DNA from: Dyadobacter sp. CY343
GTDB lineage: Bacteria > Bacteroidota > Bacteroidia > Cytophagales > Spirosomataceae
Length of the DNA: 64,000 nucleotides
Reading direction: 5' to 3'
Assembly (NCBI RefSeq): GCF_021390335.1
Contig: NZ_JAJUXK010000001.1
Location: 310,001-374,000 of the forward strand
The position numbers were made by a program, and so were the translations under genes. Below, piece after piece: positions 25,299-34,783 of the stretch (position 1 is the first letter of the stretch; each line of letters begins with the position of its first letter). The notes under the pieces were generated by a model. That model did no database searches, had not been told where the DNA came from, and worked only from the letters and a program-made list of their open reading frames with translations.

Positions 25299-28200
25299 CT
25301 ATACCACTTCAATCTTTACCTTCAACAAAAATTCATCCATTTCGATTTCACTCGCTTCTCCATTTAGATCACTGACCAAATTGAGATCCAGCGCCTGTAC
25401 TTCCTGGCAGATGTAATCTTTGTTGGCAGTCACGGCGCTTGCGAGCAGGCTGTCGTTATTTTGTAAGGTAATGCGGATCTTGTCAGTAACCTCAAAGCCG
25501 CTGTCTTTTCGTAGATTCTGAACACGGTTGACAAAATCGCGCGCTATACCTTCGAGACGAAGTTCGTCGGTGACGGTAATATCCAGCGCGACGGTCAAGC
25601 CGCCTTCGCTCGCTACCAGCCAGCCGGGAACGTCTTCCGCGATGATCTCGACGTCGGTCAACGCAATATCGATCGGGCCGCTTGCTGCTTGCAGATTAAT
25701 GGTCGAGTTTTTCTCAATATCCTTGATCTGAGCTTCATCCATAGCAGAAATAGCAGCTGCTACTTCCTTCATTTTTGGTCCGAACTTCGGTCCCAAAGTT
25801 TTGAAATTCGGTTTGATCTTCTTTTTCAGGATACCACTGTCATCGTGCACGAATTCAACAGTTTTTACATTTACTTCCGTCAGGATAATGCCCGTTACCT
25901 GCTCGATCTGGCGTTTTGTGTTGTCACTCAAAACAGGGATCAATATCTTGGAAAGCGGCTGACGAACTTTCAGCTTATGTCCCTTGCGGATCGAATGCAC
26001 CAACGAACTGATTGATTGTGCCAGTTCCATCGACTGTTCCAGATCGGTATCCACATATTCCGTCTCGATTTTCGGCCAGTAGGTCAGGTGCACCGATTCG
26101 TATTTGTAATCAGTACCGTGCTGAACAGCCAGCTCGCGGTCGCCATCGGTCAGGTTTTTATACAACCATTCCGCAAAAAACGGCGCGATAGGTGACATTA
26201 GTTGAGAAACCGTAACCAAACAATGCTGCAAAGTTTCGTAAGCAGCTCTTTTATCATCCGTTAAGCCGGTACCCTGGTCCTGCGAAGGATTCCAGAAGCG
26301 ACGACGGTTTAACCGGATATACCAGTTGGAAAGCTGATCAGTCACAAAATCCTGAACCAAACGGCCGGCTTTTGTCGGGTTGTAATCGTCAAATTGCTCG
26401 CCTACTTCCTTGATCAGCGTATTCAGTTTGGACAAGATCCAGCGGTCCAGCTCCGTACGTTTTTCAATAGGAACAGAGGTCGCTTCGTGGAATTCATAAC
26501 CATCCAGGTTCGCGTAAAGGGCGAAGAAATTATAGGTATTGACCAGCGTTCCGAAAAATTTGCGCTGTACTTCACCAATACCATCAATATTGAACTTCAA
26601 ATTATCCCACGGTTCCGCATTGGTGATCATGTACCAGCGTGTCGCGTCGGGGCCGTAGTGCGCCAGGGTCGAGAACGGATCCACCGCATTGCCGAGGCGC
26701 TTCGACATTTTATTGCCGTTTTTATCCAAAACCAAACCCGTCGAAACTACATTTTTAAATGCAACAGAATCGAACAGCATTCCGGCGATCGCGTGCAATG
26801 TAAAGAACCAGCCACGCGTTTGGTCCACACCTTCGGAAATGAAATCGGCTGGATAACTTTTGTCAAATATCTCCTGATTTTCAAAAGGATAGTGCCACTG
26901 TGCATAAGGCATTGCGCCGGAATCAAACCAAACATCGATCAAGTCCGGCTCACGGTGCATGACGTGGCCTTTTTTGGAAACCAATACAATATCGTCTACA
27001 TACGGTCTGTGCAGATCGTATTCCCCGTGTTCCAGTTTTTGCAGATATTCAGAATTGTGAAACGCCTGCTCACGTGTCAGATGCCCTGAAATAATCGCCT
27101 CTTCGAGCAGGTCTTTCAACTCGTCAATCGAGCCTACGCAAACTTCGTCGCCATAATCATTGCGCCAGATCGGCAGCGGGGTACCCCAATAGCGCGAGCG
27201 CGACAAGTTCCAGTCAACAAGATTTTCGAGCCAGTTACCAAAGCGGCCTGTCCCCGTACTTTCCGGTTTCCAGTTAATAGTTTTGTTGAGTTCTACCAGC
27301 CTGTCTTTCATGGCGGTGGTTTTGATAAACCAGCTGTCGAGCGGGTAGTAAAGCACAGGTTTATCTGTCCGCCAGCAATGTGGGTACGGGTGTTCGTATT
27401 TCTCAACCTTAAATGCTTTGCCCTCTTCTTTGAGCCTGATCGCGATCAATACGTCGGTAGCACGGAATTCAGGATCATTTTGCTCTTCTTCCGAATAATA
27501 TTCAGGTTTGACAAAACGTCCCGCGTAATCTGTTATCTCTTTCACAAAACGGCCACGACGATCCACGATCGGTACTTCTTTGCCATTTTCATCTTTCACC
27601 ATGATCGCTGGAATACCGTTTGCCTGCGCTACCCGGAAATCGTCCGCACCGAAAGTAGGGGAGGTATGTACCACACCGGTACCATCTTCGGTCGTAACAA
27701 AATCGCCCAGGATAACCCGGAAAGCGGGTTTTTCCGACGGCCCGACGGTCGGCTGCACATAGGGCATTAACTGTTCGTATTCAATGCCTTCCAGCTCACG
27801 ACCCTTAAATTCCTTCAAAACGCGCCATGGGAGCAGCTTTTTATCACTCGCCGCGTAGCCTTCGAAGTCGCCGTTCTGACTTTTTTCACTAAAATATTTA
27901 CCCAACAAATCCTTCGCCAATATCACCGCAACCGGCTCGTGGGTATAAGGATTGAAGGTCTCAACCAATGCATAGGTAATATTCGCACCGACGGTCAATG
28001 CTGAATTGGCGGGCAAAGTCCAGGGTGTTGTAGTCCAGGCTAATATCCGGATATCCAGATCAGAGAAATCAGCCAAAACTTCCGAAGGCTTAGCCTTAAA
28101 CATCGTCACGATCGTCGTGTCCTTCACATCCTTATAAGTCCCGGGCATATTCAGCTCGTGTGACGAAAGGCCGGTTCCGGCCGCAGGAGAGTATGGTTGG

Positions 28201-28733
28201 ATCGTATAACCTTTGTAAAGCAAACCTTTGCCGTACAGCTTTTTAAGCAGGTTCCAGAGGCTTTCTATATATTCACTTTTATAGGTAATGTAAGGATCTT
28301 CCAGGTCGACCCAATAGCCCATTTTCTCGGTCAGGTCATTCCATTGATCGGTAAATTTCATGACGGTCTGGCGGCATTTTTCGTTATATTCTGCCACCGA
28401 GATCGTCTTGCCGATATCTTCTTTTGTGATACCAAGTTCTTTTTCGACCTGCAATTCAACCGGCAAACCGTGCGTATCCCAGCCGCCTTTGCGTTTTACC
28501 TGAAACCCCTGCAACGTTTTATACCGGCAAAAAATATCCTTGATCGAGCGCGCCATCACGTGGTGAATGCCCGGCGTGCCGTTTGCAGAAGGCGGACCTT
28601 CGAAAAAGGTAAAACTCTGTGCGCCCTCGCGGGTTTCAACAGAAGCGTCGAATATCTTTTTGTCTTTCCAGAACTGCAATATCTCGTCGCCGATCTTTGG
28701 ATAACTCAGGTTCTTATATTCGTTGTATTTCAT
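25299..28733 (-). CDS. ileS: Isoleucyl-tRNA synthetase
   Basis: The 1144-residue class I synthetase charges tRNA(Ile) with isoleucine. It shows the HIGH-type motif in GPPSANGTPGIHHVMARS (about residues 46-63), the editing (CP1) domain (about 190-420), the GVDQTRGWFFTLH block, and the KMSKR motif (NKMSKRLGN, about residue 675), followed by the anticodon-binding domain and a long C-terminal extension. The length matches the larger eukaryote-like IleS type common in Bacteroidota. It starts at the conserved MKYNEYKNLSYPKIGDEIL. Candidate promoter elements lie about 90 bases upstream; there is no T-box visible. Confidence 0.97.
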   Translation of the reverse strand: MKYNEYKNLSYPKIGDEILQFWKDKKIFDASVETREGAQSFTFFEGPPSANGTPGIHHVMARSIKDIFCRYKTLQGFQVKRKGGWDTHGLPVELQVEKELGITKEDIGKTISVAEYNEKCRQTVMKFTDQWNDLTEKMGYWVDLEDPYITYKSEYIESLWNLLKKLYGKGLLYKGYTIQPYSPAAGTGLSSHELNMPGTYKDVKDTTIVTMFKAKPSEVLADFSDLDIRILAWTTTPWTLPANSALTVGANITYALVETFNPYTHEPVAVILAKDLLGKYFSEKSQNGDFEGYAASDKKLLPWRVLKEFKGRELEGIEYEQLMPYVQPTVGPSEKPAFRVILGDFVTTEDGTGVVHTSPTFGADDFRVAQANGIPAIMVKDENGKEVPIVDRRGRFVKEITDYAGRFVKPEYYSEEEQNDPEFRATDVLIAIRLKEEGKAFKVEKYEHPYPHCWRTDKPVLYYPLDSWFIKTTAMKDRLVELNKTINWKPESTGTGRFGNWLENLVDWNLSRSRYWGTPLPIWRNDYGDEVCVGSIDELKDLLEEAIISGHLTREQAFHNSEYLQKLEHGEYDLHRPYVDDIVLVSKKGHVMHREPDLIDVWFDSGAMPYAQWHYPFENQEIFDKSYPADFISEGVDQTRGWFFTLHAIAGMLFDSVAFKNVVSTGLVLDKNGNKMSKRLGNAVDPFSTLAHYGPDATRWYMITNAEPWDNLKFNIDGIGEVQRKFFGTLVNTYNFFALYANLDGYEFHEATSVPIEKRTELDRWILSKLNTLIKEVGEQFDDYNPTKAGRLVQDFVTDQLSNWYIRLNRRRFWNPSQDQGTGLTDDKRAAYETLQHCLVTVSQLMSPIAPFFAEWLYKNLTDGDRELAVQHGTDYKYESVHLTYWPKIETEYVDTDLEQSMELAQSISSLVHSIRKGHKLKVRQPLSKILIPVLSDNTKRQIEQVTGIILTEVNVKTVEFVHDDSGILKKKIKPNFKTLGPKFGPKMKEVAAAISAMDEAQIKDIEKNSTINLQAASGPIDIALTDVEIIAEDVPGWLVASEGGLTVALDITVTDELRLEGIARDFVNRVQNLRKDSGFEVTDKIRITLQNNDSLLASAVTANKDYICQEVQALDLNLVSDLNGEASEIEMDEFLLKVKIEVV

Positions 28734-28818
28734 GATAGCAATTTGCTGTTAGCCTTTGGCTAGTAGCCAGTCGTGTAATAAGCGGTTTCCATTCCCGCTT
28801 TTTGAATTTTTTGGAGTG

Positions 28819-28826
28819 CAAAATTA
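28819..28826 (-). promoter_or_regulatory. Candidate -7 element for ileS
   Basis: On the minus strand this reads TAATTTTG, an exact match to TAnnTTTG, about 86 bases before the ileS start. A clear -33 TTG is not seen at 17-23 bases. The leader between contains a short hairpin (GGCTA-C-TAGCC). The remaining spacer of this divergent region, about 28830-29036, shows nothing further except the metal box before the PepSY gene. Confidence 0.4.
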
Positions 28827-29052
28827 CGGATTTTTTTCTGCTAAATTGGTCGCGGTACTTGTAATGAATGTGCTGACTATTATATTATTTTAGCGTCAAC
28901 CTCACTGAGAAAATCAAATGGAACTTCTGGTTGTGGGACATTACAAATGCGGTGATGCACATGCCGCCGGGAAGTGTGAGCCCGGGATTAAGAAATATGA
29001 ATTTGACTAATCTGTTTCCTGTGAAAAAAGTTAGCATTACTTTCGTATCTTG

Positions 29053-29065
29053 ATTCAGTCTAATT
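29053..29065 (+). promoter_or_regulatory. Metal-regulator-like box before the PepSY gene
   Basis: ATTCAGTCTAATT differs from the palindrome ATTTAGNCTAAAT at two positions. It lies 15 bases before the ATG, and TTACTTTC (29037-29044), like the -7 element of the haem receptor gene, lies 8 bases upstream of it. The haem receptor promoter has the same order and nearly the same spacing (TTACTTT, then 12 or 13 bases, then AGTCTAA). A possible degenerate second copy, ATTTGACTAAT, is at 29001-29011. Confidence 0.5.
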
Positions 29066-29080
29066 AAGAAAACGGGATTA

Positions 29081-30247
29081 ATGAAAAAACTGATTGGCAA
29101 ACTTCACCTCTACCTGGGGCTCATTTCCGGGGCGCTGGTTTTTGTAATAGCTATTACAGGCTGCATTCTCGCATTTGAGCAGGAAATCAAGGCTGTTACC
29201 CAGCCTTATATGTTTGTTGAAGGACAGAAAGAGGGCAAATTATTGCCGCCATCGGTTTTAGCTGCCGAGGCTGAAAAGTTGCTTCCCGGTAAGAAAGCAA
29301 ACGGGGTTCTCTACGATGTGCCGGGCAGAAATGCGCAGGTCGGTTTCTATAACATTGATCCCGAATACTATTACGTAGCCTACCTGAACCCATTCACTGG
29401 AAAAGTGGCCAAAGTGTGGGACGAGGACGGGGATTTCTTTCATTTTATACTCCACGGGCACTATTATCTCTGGTTACCCGAAAAGATTGGCCAGCCGGTG
29501 GTGGCTTCGGCGACGCTTATATTTTTTGTAATGATGATCAGCGGGCTGGTACTCTGGTGGCCTAAAAATAAAGCTGCATCCAAACAGCGTTTTTCGATCA
29601 AATGGAATGCAGCCTGGCGCCGGAAAAACTATGACCTGCACAATGTGCTGGGTTTTTATATTATGACAATCGGTGTAATTCTCTCGCTCACAGGCCTGGT
29701 CTGGGGATTTCAGTGGTTTTCACAGGGCGTTTACACAGCCACGGGAGGTGAGGGTTCCGACGTTTACTATAACCCAACTTCGGATACCACGCTGGTAAAT
29801 GCAGTCGCCGGGCCGAAGCAGGCGACGGATCGCGCCTGGTATGCTTTGCAGCGGGAATATCCTAAATACGCGACACTGAATATCTCGTTCCCGAATCTGC
29901 CTTCCGAGTCAATTTTCTCTTATGTGAATTTCCGGGAAGGGACTTACTACAATGTAGATTACAATTATTTTGACCAATATACCCTTAAAAAGATCAAGGC
30001 GACCGGGCCTTACAGCGGCAAATACAGCGAGGCTAATCTGGCTCAAACCTTGCGCCGGATGAACTACGATATTCACGTCGGCGCTATATTGGGATTGCCG
30101 GGTAAAATATTGATGTTTCTGGCTAGTCTGGTCTGCGCTTCTTTGCCAGTAACCGGGTTTCTGATCTGGTGGGGACGCAGGAACAAAGCACCACGCCCGG
30201 TTCGCAAAAGTATGCGTCGCGCCAGACGCGATTTGGTAACGCGATAG
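29081..30247 (+). CDS. PepSY-associated transmembrane protein (siderophore or iron-uptake type)
   Basis: The 388-residue protein belongs to the PepSY_TM family, with an N-terminal membrane segment (LIGKLHLYLGLISGALVFVIAITG), a periplasmic PepSY-like domain, and membrane segments at about residues 150-172, 200-222 and 340-360. The signature HFILHGHYYLWLP is typical. Such proteins often accompany TonB receptors and reductive iron release, and the upstream metal box fits that use. It converges with the GH16 gene after 5 bases. Confidence 0.88.
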   Translation: MKKLIGKLHLYLGLISGALVFVIAITGCILAFEQEIKAVTQPYMFVEGQKEGKLLPPSVLAAEAEKLLPGKKANGVLYDVPGRNAQVGFYNIDPEYYYVAYLNPFTGKVAKVWDEDGDFFHFILHGHYYLWLPEKIGQPVVASATLIFFVMMISGLVLWWPKNKAASKQRFSIKWNAAWRRKNYDLHNVLGFYIMTIGVILSLTGLVWGFQWFSQGVYTATGGEGSDVYYNPTSDTTLVNAVAGPKQATDRAWYALQREYPKYATLNISFPNLPSESIFSYVNFREGTYYNVDYNYFDQYTLKKIKATGPYSGKYSEANLAQTLRRMNYDIHVGAILGLPGKILMFLASLVCASLPVTGFLIWWGRRNKAPRPVRKSMRRARRDLVTR

Positions 30248-30252
30248 TCGGA

Positions 30253-31068
30253 TTATTTTTTCTGATAAATACGTACATAATCTACTTCAAACCTGGCAGG
30301 AAAATCAGTTCCCGACGGATCACCTCCATTATCTCCGCCCACAGCCAGGTCCAGCAATACATAATGCGGCTGGTGAAAAGGCTGGATATCCTTGTTTTTA
30401 GCATTTACGGCTTTGGAAAGATCCTGTGAAGTAAGGAGCAGATCGTCGACGTACAGCTTAATGGAATCTTCATCCCAATCCATTCTCCAAACGTGAAATT
30501 TATCCGCCCATTTCGGGTCTTCGAAGGTGTTTAAAGGCTTTTTAACCGAATTCCATATTGGCTTGTACTGTTCATTAGAACCCCAGGCAACATTGGCCAG
30601 CAGCATATCCCGGTAATATTCCATGATATCTATCTCTCCGTTATCTGGCCAGCGACCTTTTATTCCAAGTGTCCAGAAAGCAGGCCAGAGCCCGGCGCGG
30701 GTATCGATTTTAGCCCGGATCTCAAACCTTCCATATTGCCAGCTTTTGCTTTTTTTAGTAGTTAAACTCGCCGAAGTATATGCTGCGAATTCCCGGTTTT
30801 CTTTCCAATTGTTGCTTCCTGCTTTGTAATTTGGGTTTTTAACTTTTTCTTTTTTAGCCTCAATAATTAAAAGTCCGCCTTTGCAATACGCGTTTTCGGC
30901 CTGGTACCACTGCAATTCTTCGTTTCTGACAAAACCTTTTTCCGGCTCCCAGATCTTTGGATCGGGTGCGCCTTCACTATCGAATTCATCAGCCCAAACC
31001 AATTTCCATTGCGCAAACGAAGGAGCCGCAAATACTGTCAGCACCGCGGCGAGTACGATATTTTTCAT
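30253..31068 (-). CDS. Glycoside hydrolase family 16 (beta-glucanase/laminarinase-like)
   Basis: The 271-residue protein has a signal peptide (about 1-19, ending FAQ), followed by a GH16 jelly-roll. The catalytic motif EIDIME appears in NGEIDIMEYYRDM (nucleophile first Glu, acid/base last Glu). Other marks are KLVWADEFDSEGAPDPKIWEPE, ARAGLWPAFWTLG-like RAGLWPAFWTLGIKGRWP and HVWRMDWDEDSIKLYVDD. It should cleave beta-1,3 or mixed-linkage glucans or related polymers outside the cell. No lipobox or T9SS domain is present. Confidence 0.95.
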   Translation of the reverse strand: MKNIVLAAVLTVFAAPSFAQWKLVWADEFDSEGAPDPKIWEPEKGFVRNEELQWYQAENAYCKGGLLIIEAKKEKVKNPNYKAGSNNWKENREFAAYTSASLTTKKSKSWQYGRFEIRAKIDTRAGLWPAFWTLGIKGRWPDNGEIDIMEYYRDMLLANVAWGSNEQYKPIWNSVKKPLNTFEDPKWADKFHVWRMDWDEDSIKLYVDDLLLTSQDLSKAVNAKNKDIQPFHQPHYVLLDLAVGGDNGGDPSGTDFPARFEVDYVRIYQKK

Positions 31069-31213
31069 ATTTCAAGTAATTGTTGGAACCGTTTGCACGG
31101 GTGTACCTATTAACTTATAAGGCGGAAGCGGATTTTATTTAACCAACTTTCCCTTCTTTTGTTAGTAAGCAAAAGTTGCCAATTCCTCAGATTGGCAGCG
31201 AAAAGTATATCAA

Positions 31214-32215
31214 ATGATTAAAATATTAGATACTGCCCGCAAAGCCGGATTGGATGGTTTTATGCTTGCATTGCTCAGCATGATATTGCTGGCCTGGCTC
31301 TGGCCGGAACCCGGGATGAAAGAGAGTCCGGTCCCGCTTTCCGAGATCTCCACCTACGCCGTTTCGGTCATTTTCTTTTTCTACGGATTGCGGCTCAGTC
31401 CGGACAAGCTGCGCGAGGGACTTACCAACTGGCGGCTGCACGTGATGGTGCATTTGTCCACATTTGTACTTTTTCCACTTATCGCGCTGGCATTCAAGCC
31501 AATGTTTCAAGGCGAAGAGAATCATACTTTGTGGTTAGGTATCTTCTTTCTGACAGTATTGCCTTCCACGGTTTCATCTTCTGTAGTGATGGTTTCTATT
31601 GCAAAAGGCAATATTCCGGCGGCGATATTCAACGCGAGCATATCGAGCCTGATCGGTGTTTTCCTGACTCCGCTTTGGATGGGATTGGTACTGGATACCG
31701 GCCCAGGGCATTTTGACCTGCTTTCAGTGGTCGGAAAGCTGGCTTTGCAAGTACTACTTCCGGTATTTGCGGGTATACTGTTGAACAAGCGCTGGGGATA
31801 TTTTGCCGAAAAAAACAAAAAGTATATCCGCTATTTCGACCAATCGTCTATTTTGCTGATCGTATACACTTCTTTCTGCGAATCATTTGGCGAAGACCTG
31901 TTTAGTTCGCTTGGATTGAAAGATATTGTATTTTTAGGAATGGGAATGCTGGCACTATTTTTCGCTATTTATTTCCTGCTGACATTTATTAGTAACCTTC
32001 TGAAATTCAGTCATGAAGATAAAGTAACGGCTGTTTTTTGTGGTTCGAAAAAGTCGCTGGTGCAGGGAGCGGTTATGTCAAAAGTGCTTTTTGCAGGCCC
32101 GCAGGCGGGTATTATGTTGCTGCCGATCATGATTTACCATGCATTGCAATTGATAGCAGCCAGTATTATCGCCCAGCGACTGGCGGCGGAAGCGGAAACA
32201 GACAAGAGTTTTTAA
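31214..32215 (+). CDS. Bile acid:sodium symporter family (SBF-like, YfeH-type) transporter
   Basis: The 333-residue membrane protein has about ten hydrophobic segments, and the family elements SVIFFFYGLRLSPDKLREGLTNWRLH, LPSTVSSSVVMVSIAKGNIPAAIFNASISS and FCGSKKSLVQGAVMSKVLF. The SBF-like subgroup has no proven bile acid role in free-living bacteria and the substrate is unknown. It starts a run of plus-strand genes that continues with DUF4230 (17-base gap) and a glutamine-synthetase-like ligase, so it may import a substrate of that pathway (inference). Confidence 0.9.
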   Translation: MIKILDTARKAGLDGFMLALLSMILLAWLWPEPGMKESPVPLSEISTYAVSVIFFFYGLRLSPDKLREGLTNWRLHVMVHLSTFVLFPLIALAFKPMFQGEENHTLWLGIFFLTVLPSTVSSSVVMVSIAKGNIPAAIFNASISSLIGVFLTPLWMGLVLDTGPGHFDLLSVVGKLALQVLLPVFAGILLNKRWGYFAEKNKKYIRYFDQSSILLIVYTSFCESFGEDLFSSLGLKDIVFLGMGMLALFFAIYFLLTFISNLLKFSHEDKVTAVFCGSKKSLVQGAVMSKVLFAGPQAGIMLLPIMIYHALQLIAASIIAQRLAAEAETDKSF

Positions 32216-32231
32216 CCTAATACCCTATTCA

Positions 32232-32855
32232 ATGCGATTGATTTCCTGGTTTGTGCGTGTGCTTGTATTGATTCTGTTGATAGCGGGGTTAAATTCATTA
32301 TGGTCCAATTTCAGGACCGGGAACTGGGCGCCGGACTGGTTTGGGATGGAGGATAAAACGCAGACTACGCATACTATTGTTTTGCAGGAGATCAGCGCGA
32401 TGGGCAAGCTGGAACTGGTTAAGTACAATTTTAAAGATGTTGTCGAGCGCGAAAAGGTCAAAATGTTTTTGCCCAATGCGAAAGCGGTACTGATCGTGCA
32501 GGGGGAAGCGATCGGTTGCATTGACCTGACACTGGTGGATATTGCGGACATTTCTTCGGAAGACGAATACCTGGTGGTCAATATGCCCGAGCCTGAGCTT
32601 TGTGTTTTTAAGATCGACCATAGCAAATCCAAGATATACAATACCGAATATGCATTCAATGAAGAAGGAAAGCTGGTGGAGGAAGCCTACAAGCAGGCCG
32701 AAAAGCAGATCATGAAATCCGCCCAGGATATGGGGATTTTGGAACAAACCAAAGTGAACGCACGTAAAATTCTCACTCCTGTTCTTGAAAAAGCTTCGGG
32801 GAAAAAAGTGATATTGAAATTTCCAATGAATACCGAGATTGAAAAATTGCGCTAA
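32232..32855 (+). CDS. DUF4230 domain-containing membrane-anchored protein
   Basis: The 207-residue protein has one N-terminal membrane segment (about residues 7-25) and a DUF4230 domain (about 45-200) with TIVLQEISAMGKLELVKYNFKDVVE, LIVQGEAIGCIDLTLVDIADIS and LVVNMPEPELCVFKIDHSKSKI. The family is widespread but its role is not known. It is closely packed between the SBF transporter and the ligase gene (24-base gap), which suggests cotranscription. Confidence 0.88.
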   Translation: MRLISWFVRVLVLILLIAGLNSLWSNFRTGNWAPDWFGMEDKTQTTHTIVLQEISAMGKLELVKYNFKDVVEREKVKMFLPNAKAVLIVQGEAIGCIDLTLVDIADISSEDEYLVVNMPEPELCVFKIDHSKSKIYNTEYAFNEEGKLVEEAYKQAEKQIMKSAQDMGILEQTKVNARKILTPVLEKASGKKVILKFPMNTEIEKLR

Positions 32856-32879
32856 CTATTTCGCCACAAACCCTTTACG

Positions 32880-34256
32880 ATGGACAAGAAAGGATTTCTC
32901 ACAGCAGAAGAACTCAGGAGTAAAACGGTGGAAGGGTTGATTGATACCATCGTGGTTGGTTTTACCGATCATTATGGCCGGTTAATGGGAAAGCGAGTCG
33001 ATGCGGAATATTTTCTGGATTCGGTATTGGAAGACGGTACGCACGGATGCAACTACCTGCTAACCACGGATATAGCAATGGAGCCTGTGTCGGGTTACAA
33101 ATATGCAAACTGGGAGTTGGGTTACGGCGATTTTCATCTGCTACCTGATCTGAAAACGCTGCGGATCGCAGATTGGCTTGAAAAAACGGCGCTTGTGATT
33201 TGTGATGTTCACAATGATGAATCGCACCAGCTTGAATCCATCGCGCCCAGATCTATTCTTAAAAAGCAGCTGGACAACTTGCAGGCAGATGGAATGGACT
33301 GTTTCGCGGCTTCTGAACTGGAATATTATCTTCTCGAAAATACTTACAAACAAGCTTTTGAACAAGGTTACCAGAATCTCTCGCCGGCTGGGTATTACCT
33401 TGAAGATTACCACATTATGCAGGGGACGCGAAATGAGAAATTCACTTCCGCGGCAAGAAAACATTTAAAAAACTCCGGCATTCCAATTGAAACTTCCAAA
33501 GGTGAGTGGGGGCTGGGCCAGCATGAGCTGAATGTAAAATATGCCGATGTACTTTCGATGGCCGATAATCACGTTGTGTACAAGCAATGCATGAAGGAAG
33601 TGGCTGACGCAATGGGACTTTCGGTCACTTTCATGGCCAAGTTTGCCACTGATCAGGCCGGTTCGAGCAGTCATATTCACATGAGTTTGTGGAAAGATGG
33701 AGAAAATGCATTTGTCGGAGATCAGGCGATCGGCCCAGTACAAGGATCTGATCTGTTTCGCTGGTTTCTTGGCGGTTGGATCAGGCACGTGCCCGATGTA
33801 ATGCCTTTTTACGCCCCAACTGTGAATTCTTACAAAAGATTTGTCGACGGCTCCTGGGCACCTACGCGGCTGGCTTGGAGTTATGACAACCGCACTGCCG
33901 GCTTCCGCGTGGTAGGAAGTGGAAAAAGTCTGCGCATTGAGTGCCGCATTCCCGGCGCCGATTGCAATCCCTACCTCGCATTTGCGGCTTCACTCGCCTC
34001 CGGACTCGACGGTATCAAAAATAAGATAGAGCCGCCGGAATGTTTCGAGGGCGATATTTACGCAGCCGCCCATTTGCCACGGGTGCCCTACACCTTGTCC
34101 GAAGCAGTTAACATATTTGAGCAAAGCGAATTCGCTAAAAATACATTCGGTAATGAAGTAATCGAACATTATACTCACTTTTTCCGAAATGAACAAAAAG
34201 CGTACGATACGTCGGTAACGGACTGGGAGCGAAAACGGTATTTTGAGCAGATATAA
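32880..34256 (+). CDS. Glutamine synthetase family ligase (gamma-glutamyl-amine synthetase-like)
   Basis: The 458-residue protein has the GS N-domain (LIDTIVVGFTDHYGRLMGKRV) and catalytic domain. Metal and ATP motifs include FAASELEYYLL, KGEWGLGQHELNVKYAD, TDQAGSSSHIHMSLW (the GS ATP loop) and RIECRIPGADCNPYLAFAASLASGLDG. The sequence is of the PuuA/GlnA3 type, which joins glutamate to an amine rather than to ammonia; this is inferred from divergence and from the neighbouring dehydrogenase and amidotransferase genes. The substrate amine is unknown. Its stop region shares a 12-base repeat with the start of the transposase gene. Confidence 0.88.
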   Translation: MDKKGFLTAEELRSKTVEGLIDTIVVGFTDHYGRLMGKRVDAEYFLDSVLEDGTHGCNYLLTTDIAMEPVSGYKYANWELGYGDFHLLPDLKTLRIADWLEKTALVICDVHNDESHQLESIAPRSILKKQLDNLQADGMDCFAASELEYYLLENTYKQAFEQGYQNLSPAGYYLEDYHIMQGTRNEKFTSAARKHLKNSGIPIETSKGEWGLGQHELNVKYADVLSMADNHVVYKQCMKEVADAMGLSVTFMAKFATDQAGSSSHIHMSLWKDGENAFVGDQAIGPVQGSDLFRWFLGGWIRHVPDVMPFYAPTVNSYKRFVDGSWAPTRLAWSYDNRTAGFRVVGSGKSLRIECRIPGADCNPYLAFAASLASGLDGIKNKIEPPECFEGDIYAAAHLPRVPYTLSEAVNIFEQSEFAKNTFGNEVIEHYTHFFRNEQKAYDTSVTDWERKRYFEQI

Positions 34257-34293
34257 TGGAAGCAATATTTACACACACTTTCAGATATAATGG
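34248..34293 (+). repeat. Direct repeat of 12 bases at the ligase stop and the transposase start
   Basis: CAGATATAATGG occurs at 34248-34259, where it contains the TAA stop of the ligase, and again at 34282-34293, where its last bases give the ATG of the transposase. The copies are 34 bases apart. IS200/IS605-type elements do not normally make target duplications, so the origin is unclear. Confidence 0.7.
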
Positions 34294-34751
34294 CAGATAC
34301 ATTTTCACAGATTTATCTTCAATTTGTTTTTAGCGTAAAAGGCAGACAGAGTCTGATACCCAAGGAAAACAAAGAGGAATTACACAAATATCTGACGGGG
34401 TTAGTGCAGAATCGCAAAGCAAAAATGCTTGCGGTGCATTGTATGCCTGATCACGTGCACATTTTTGTTGGTTTTAAACCAGTTATCTTGATTTCGGACT
34501 TTGTGAAGGAAATTAAGGTAGAAAGCAACGAATTCATTAATGCGAAAGGCTGGACAAAGTTTAAGTTTGCCTGGCAGGAGGGTTATGGAGTTTTTTCCTA
34601 TTCGCATTCACACATTAATTCAGTGGTGAATTACATTTTAAATCAGGAAGAACACCATCGGAAGAAGTCGTTTCAGGAGGAATACAAGGAGTTTTTAGAA
34701 AAATTTCAGATCCCGCATAAAAGTGAGTATCTATTCGAATTTTTAGAGTGA
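34290..34751 (+). CDS. Y1-type (HUH) transposase, IS200/RAYT-like
   Basis: The 153-residue protein is a single-domain Y1 transposase. The HUH metal motif is PDHVHIFVGF (about residues 53-63), and the catalytic Tyr is in YGVFSYSHSHINSVVNYI (about residues 97-115). It lacks a TnpB partner and IS ends are not obvious. The hairpin array directly downstream is what REP-associated tyrosine transposases (RAYTs) act on in other genomes, so I class it as RAYT-like rather than as a complete insertion sequence. It lies inside the gamma-glutamyl gene run. Confidence 0.9.
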   Translation: MADTFSQIYLQFVFSVKGRQSLIPKENKEELHKYLTGLVQNRKAKMLAVHCMPDHVHIFVGFKPVILISDFVKEIKVESNEFINAKGWTKFKFAWQEGYGVFSYSHSHINSVVNYILNQEEHHRKKSFQEEYKEFLEKFQIPHKSEYLFEFLE

Positions 34752-34783
34752 TGCGGTTTGGTGCTAAAAGCATTAGGAGTGCA

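Noticed and set aside
28734-28900. T-box leader for ileS
   Set aside because: No specifier-like bulge, antiterminator or T-box sequence was visible, and T-boxes are not expected in this phylum.
34290-34751. A complete IS200/IS605 insertion sequence
   Set aside because: No clear left and right ends or TnpB gene were found; the hairpins downstream form a repeated array rather than single IS ends.
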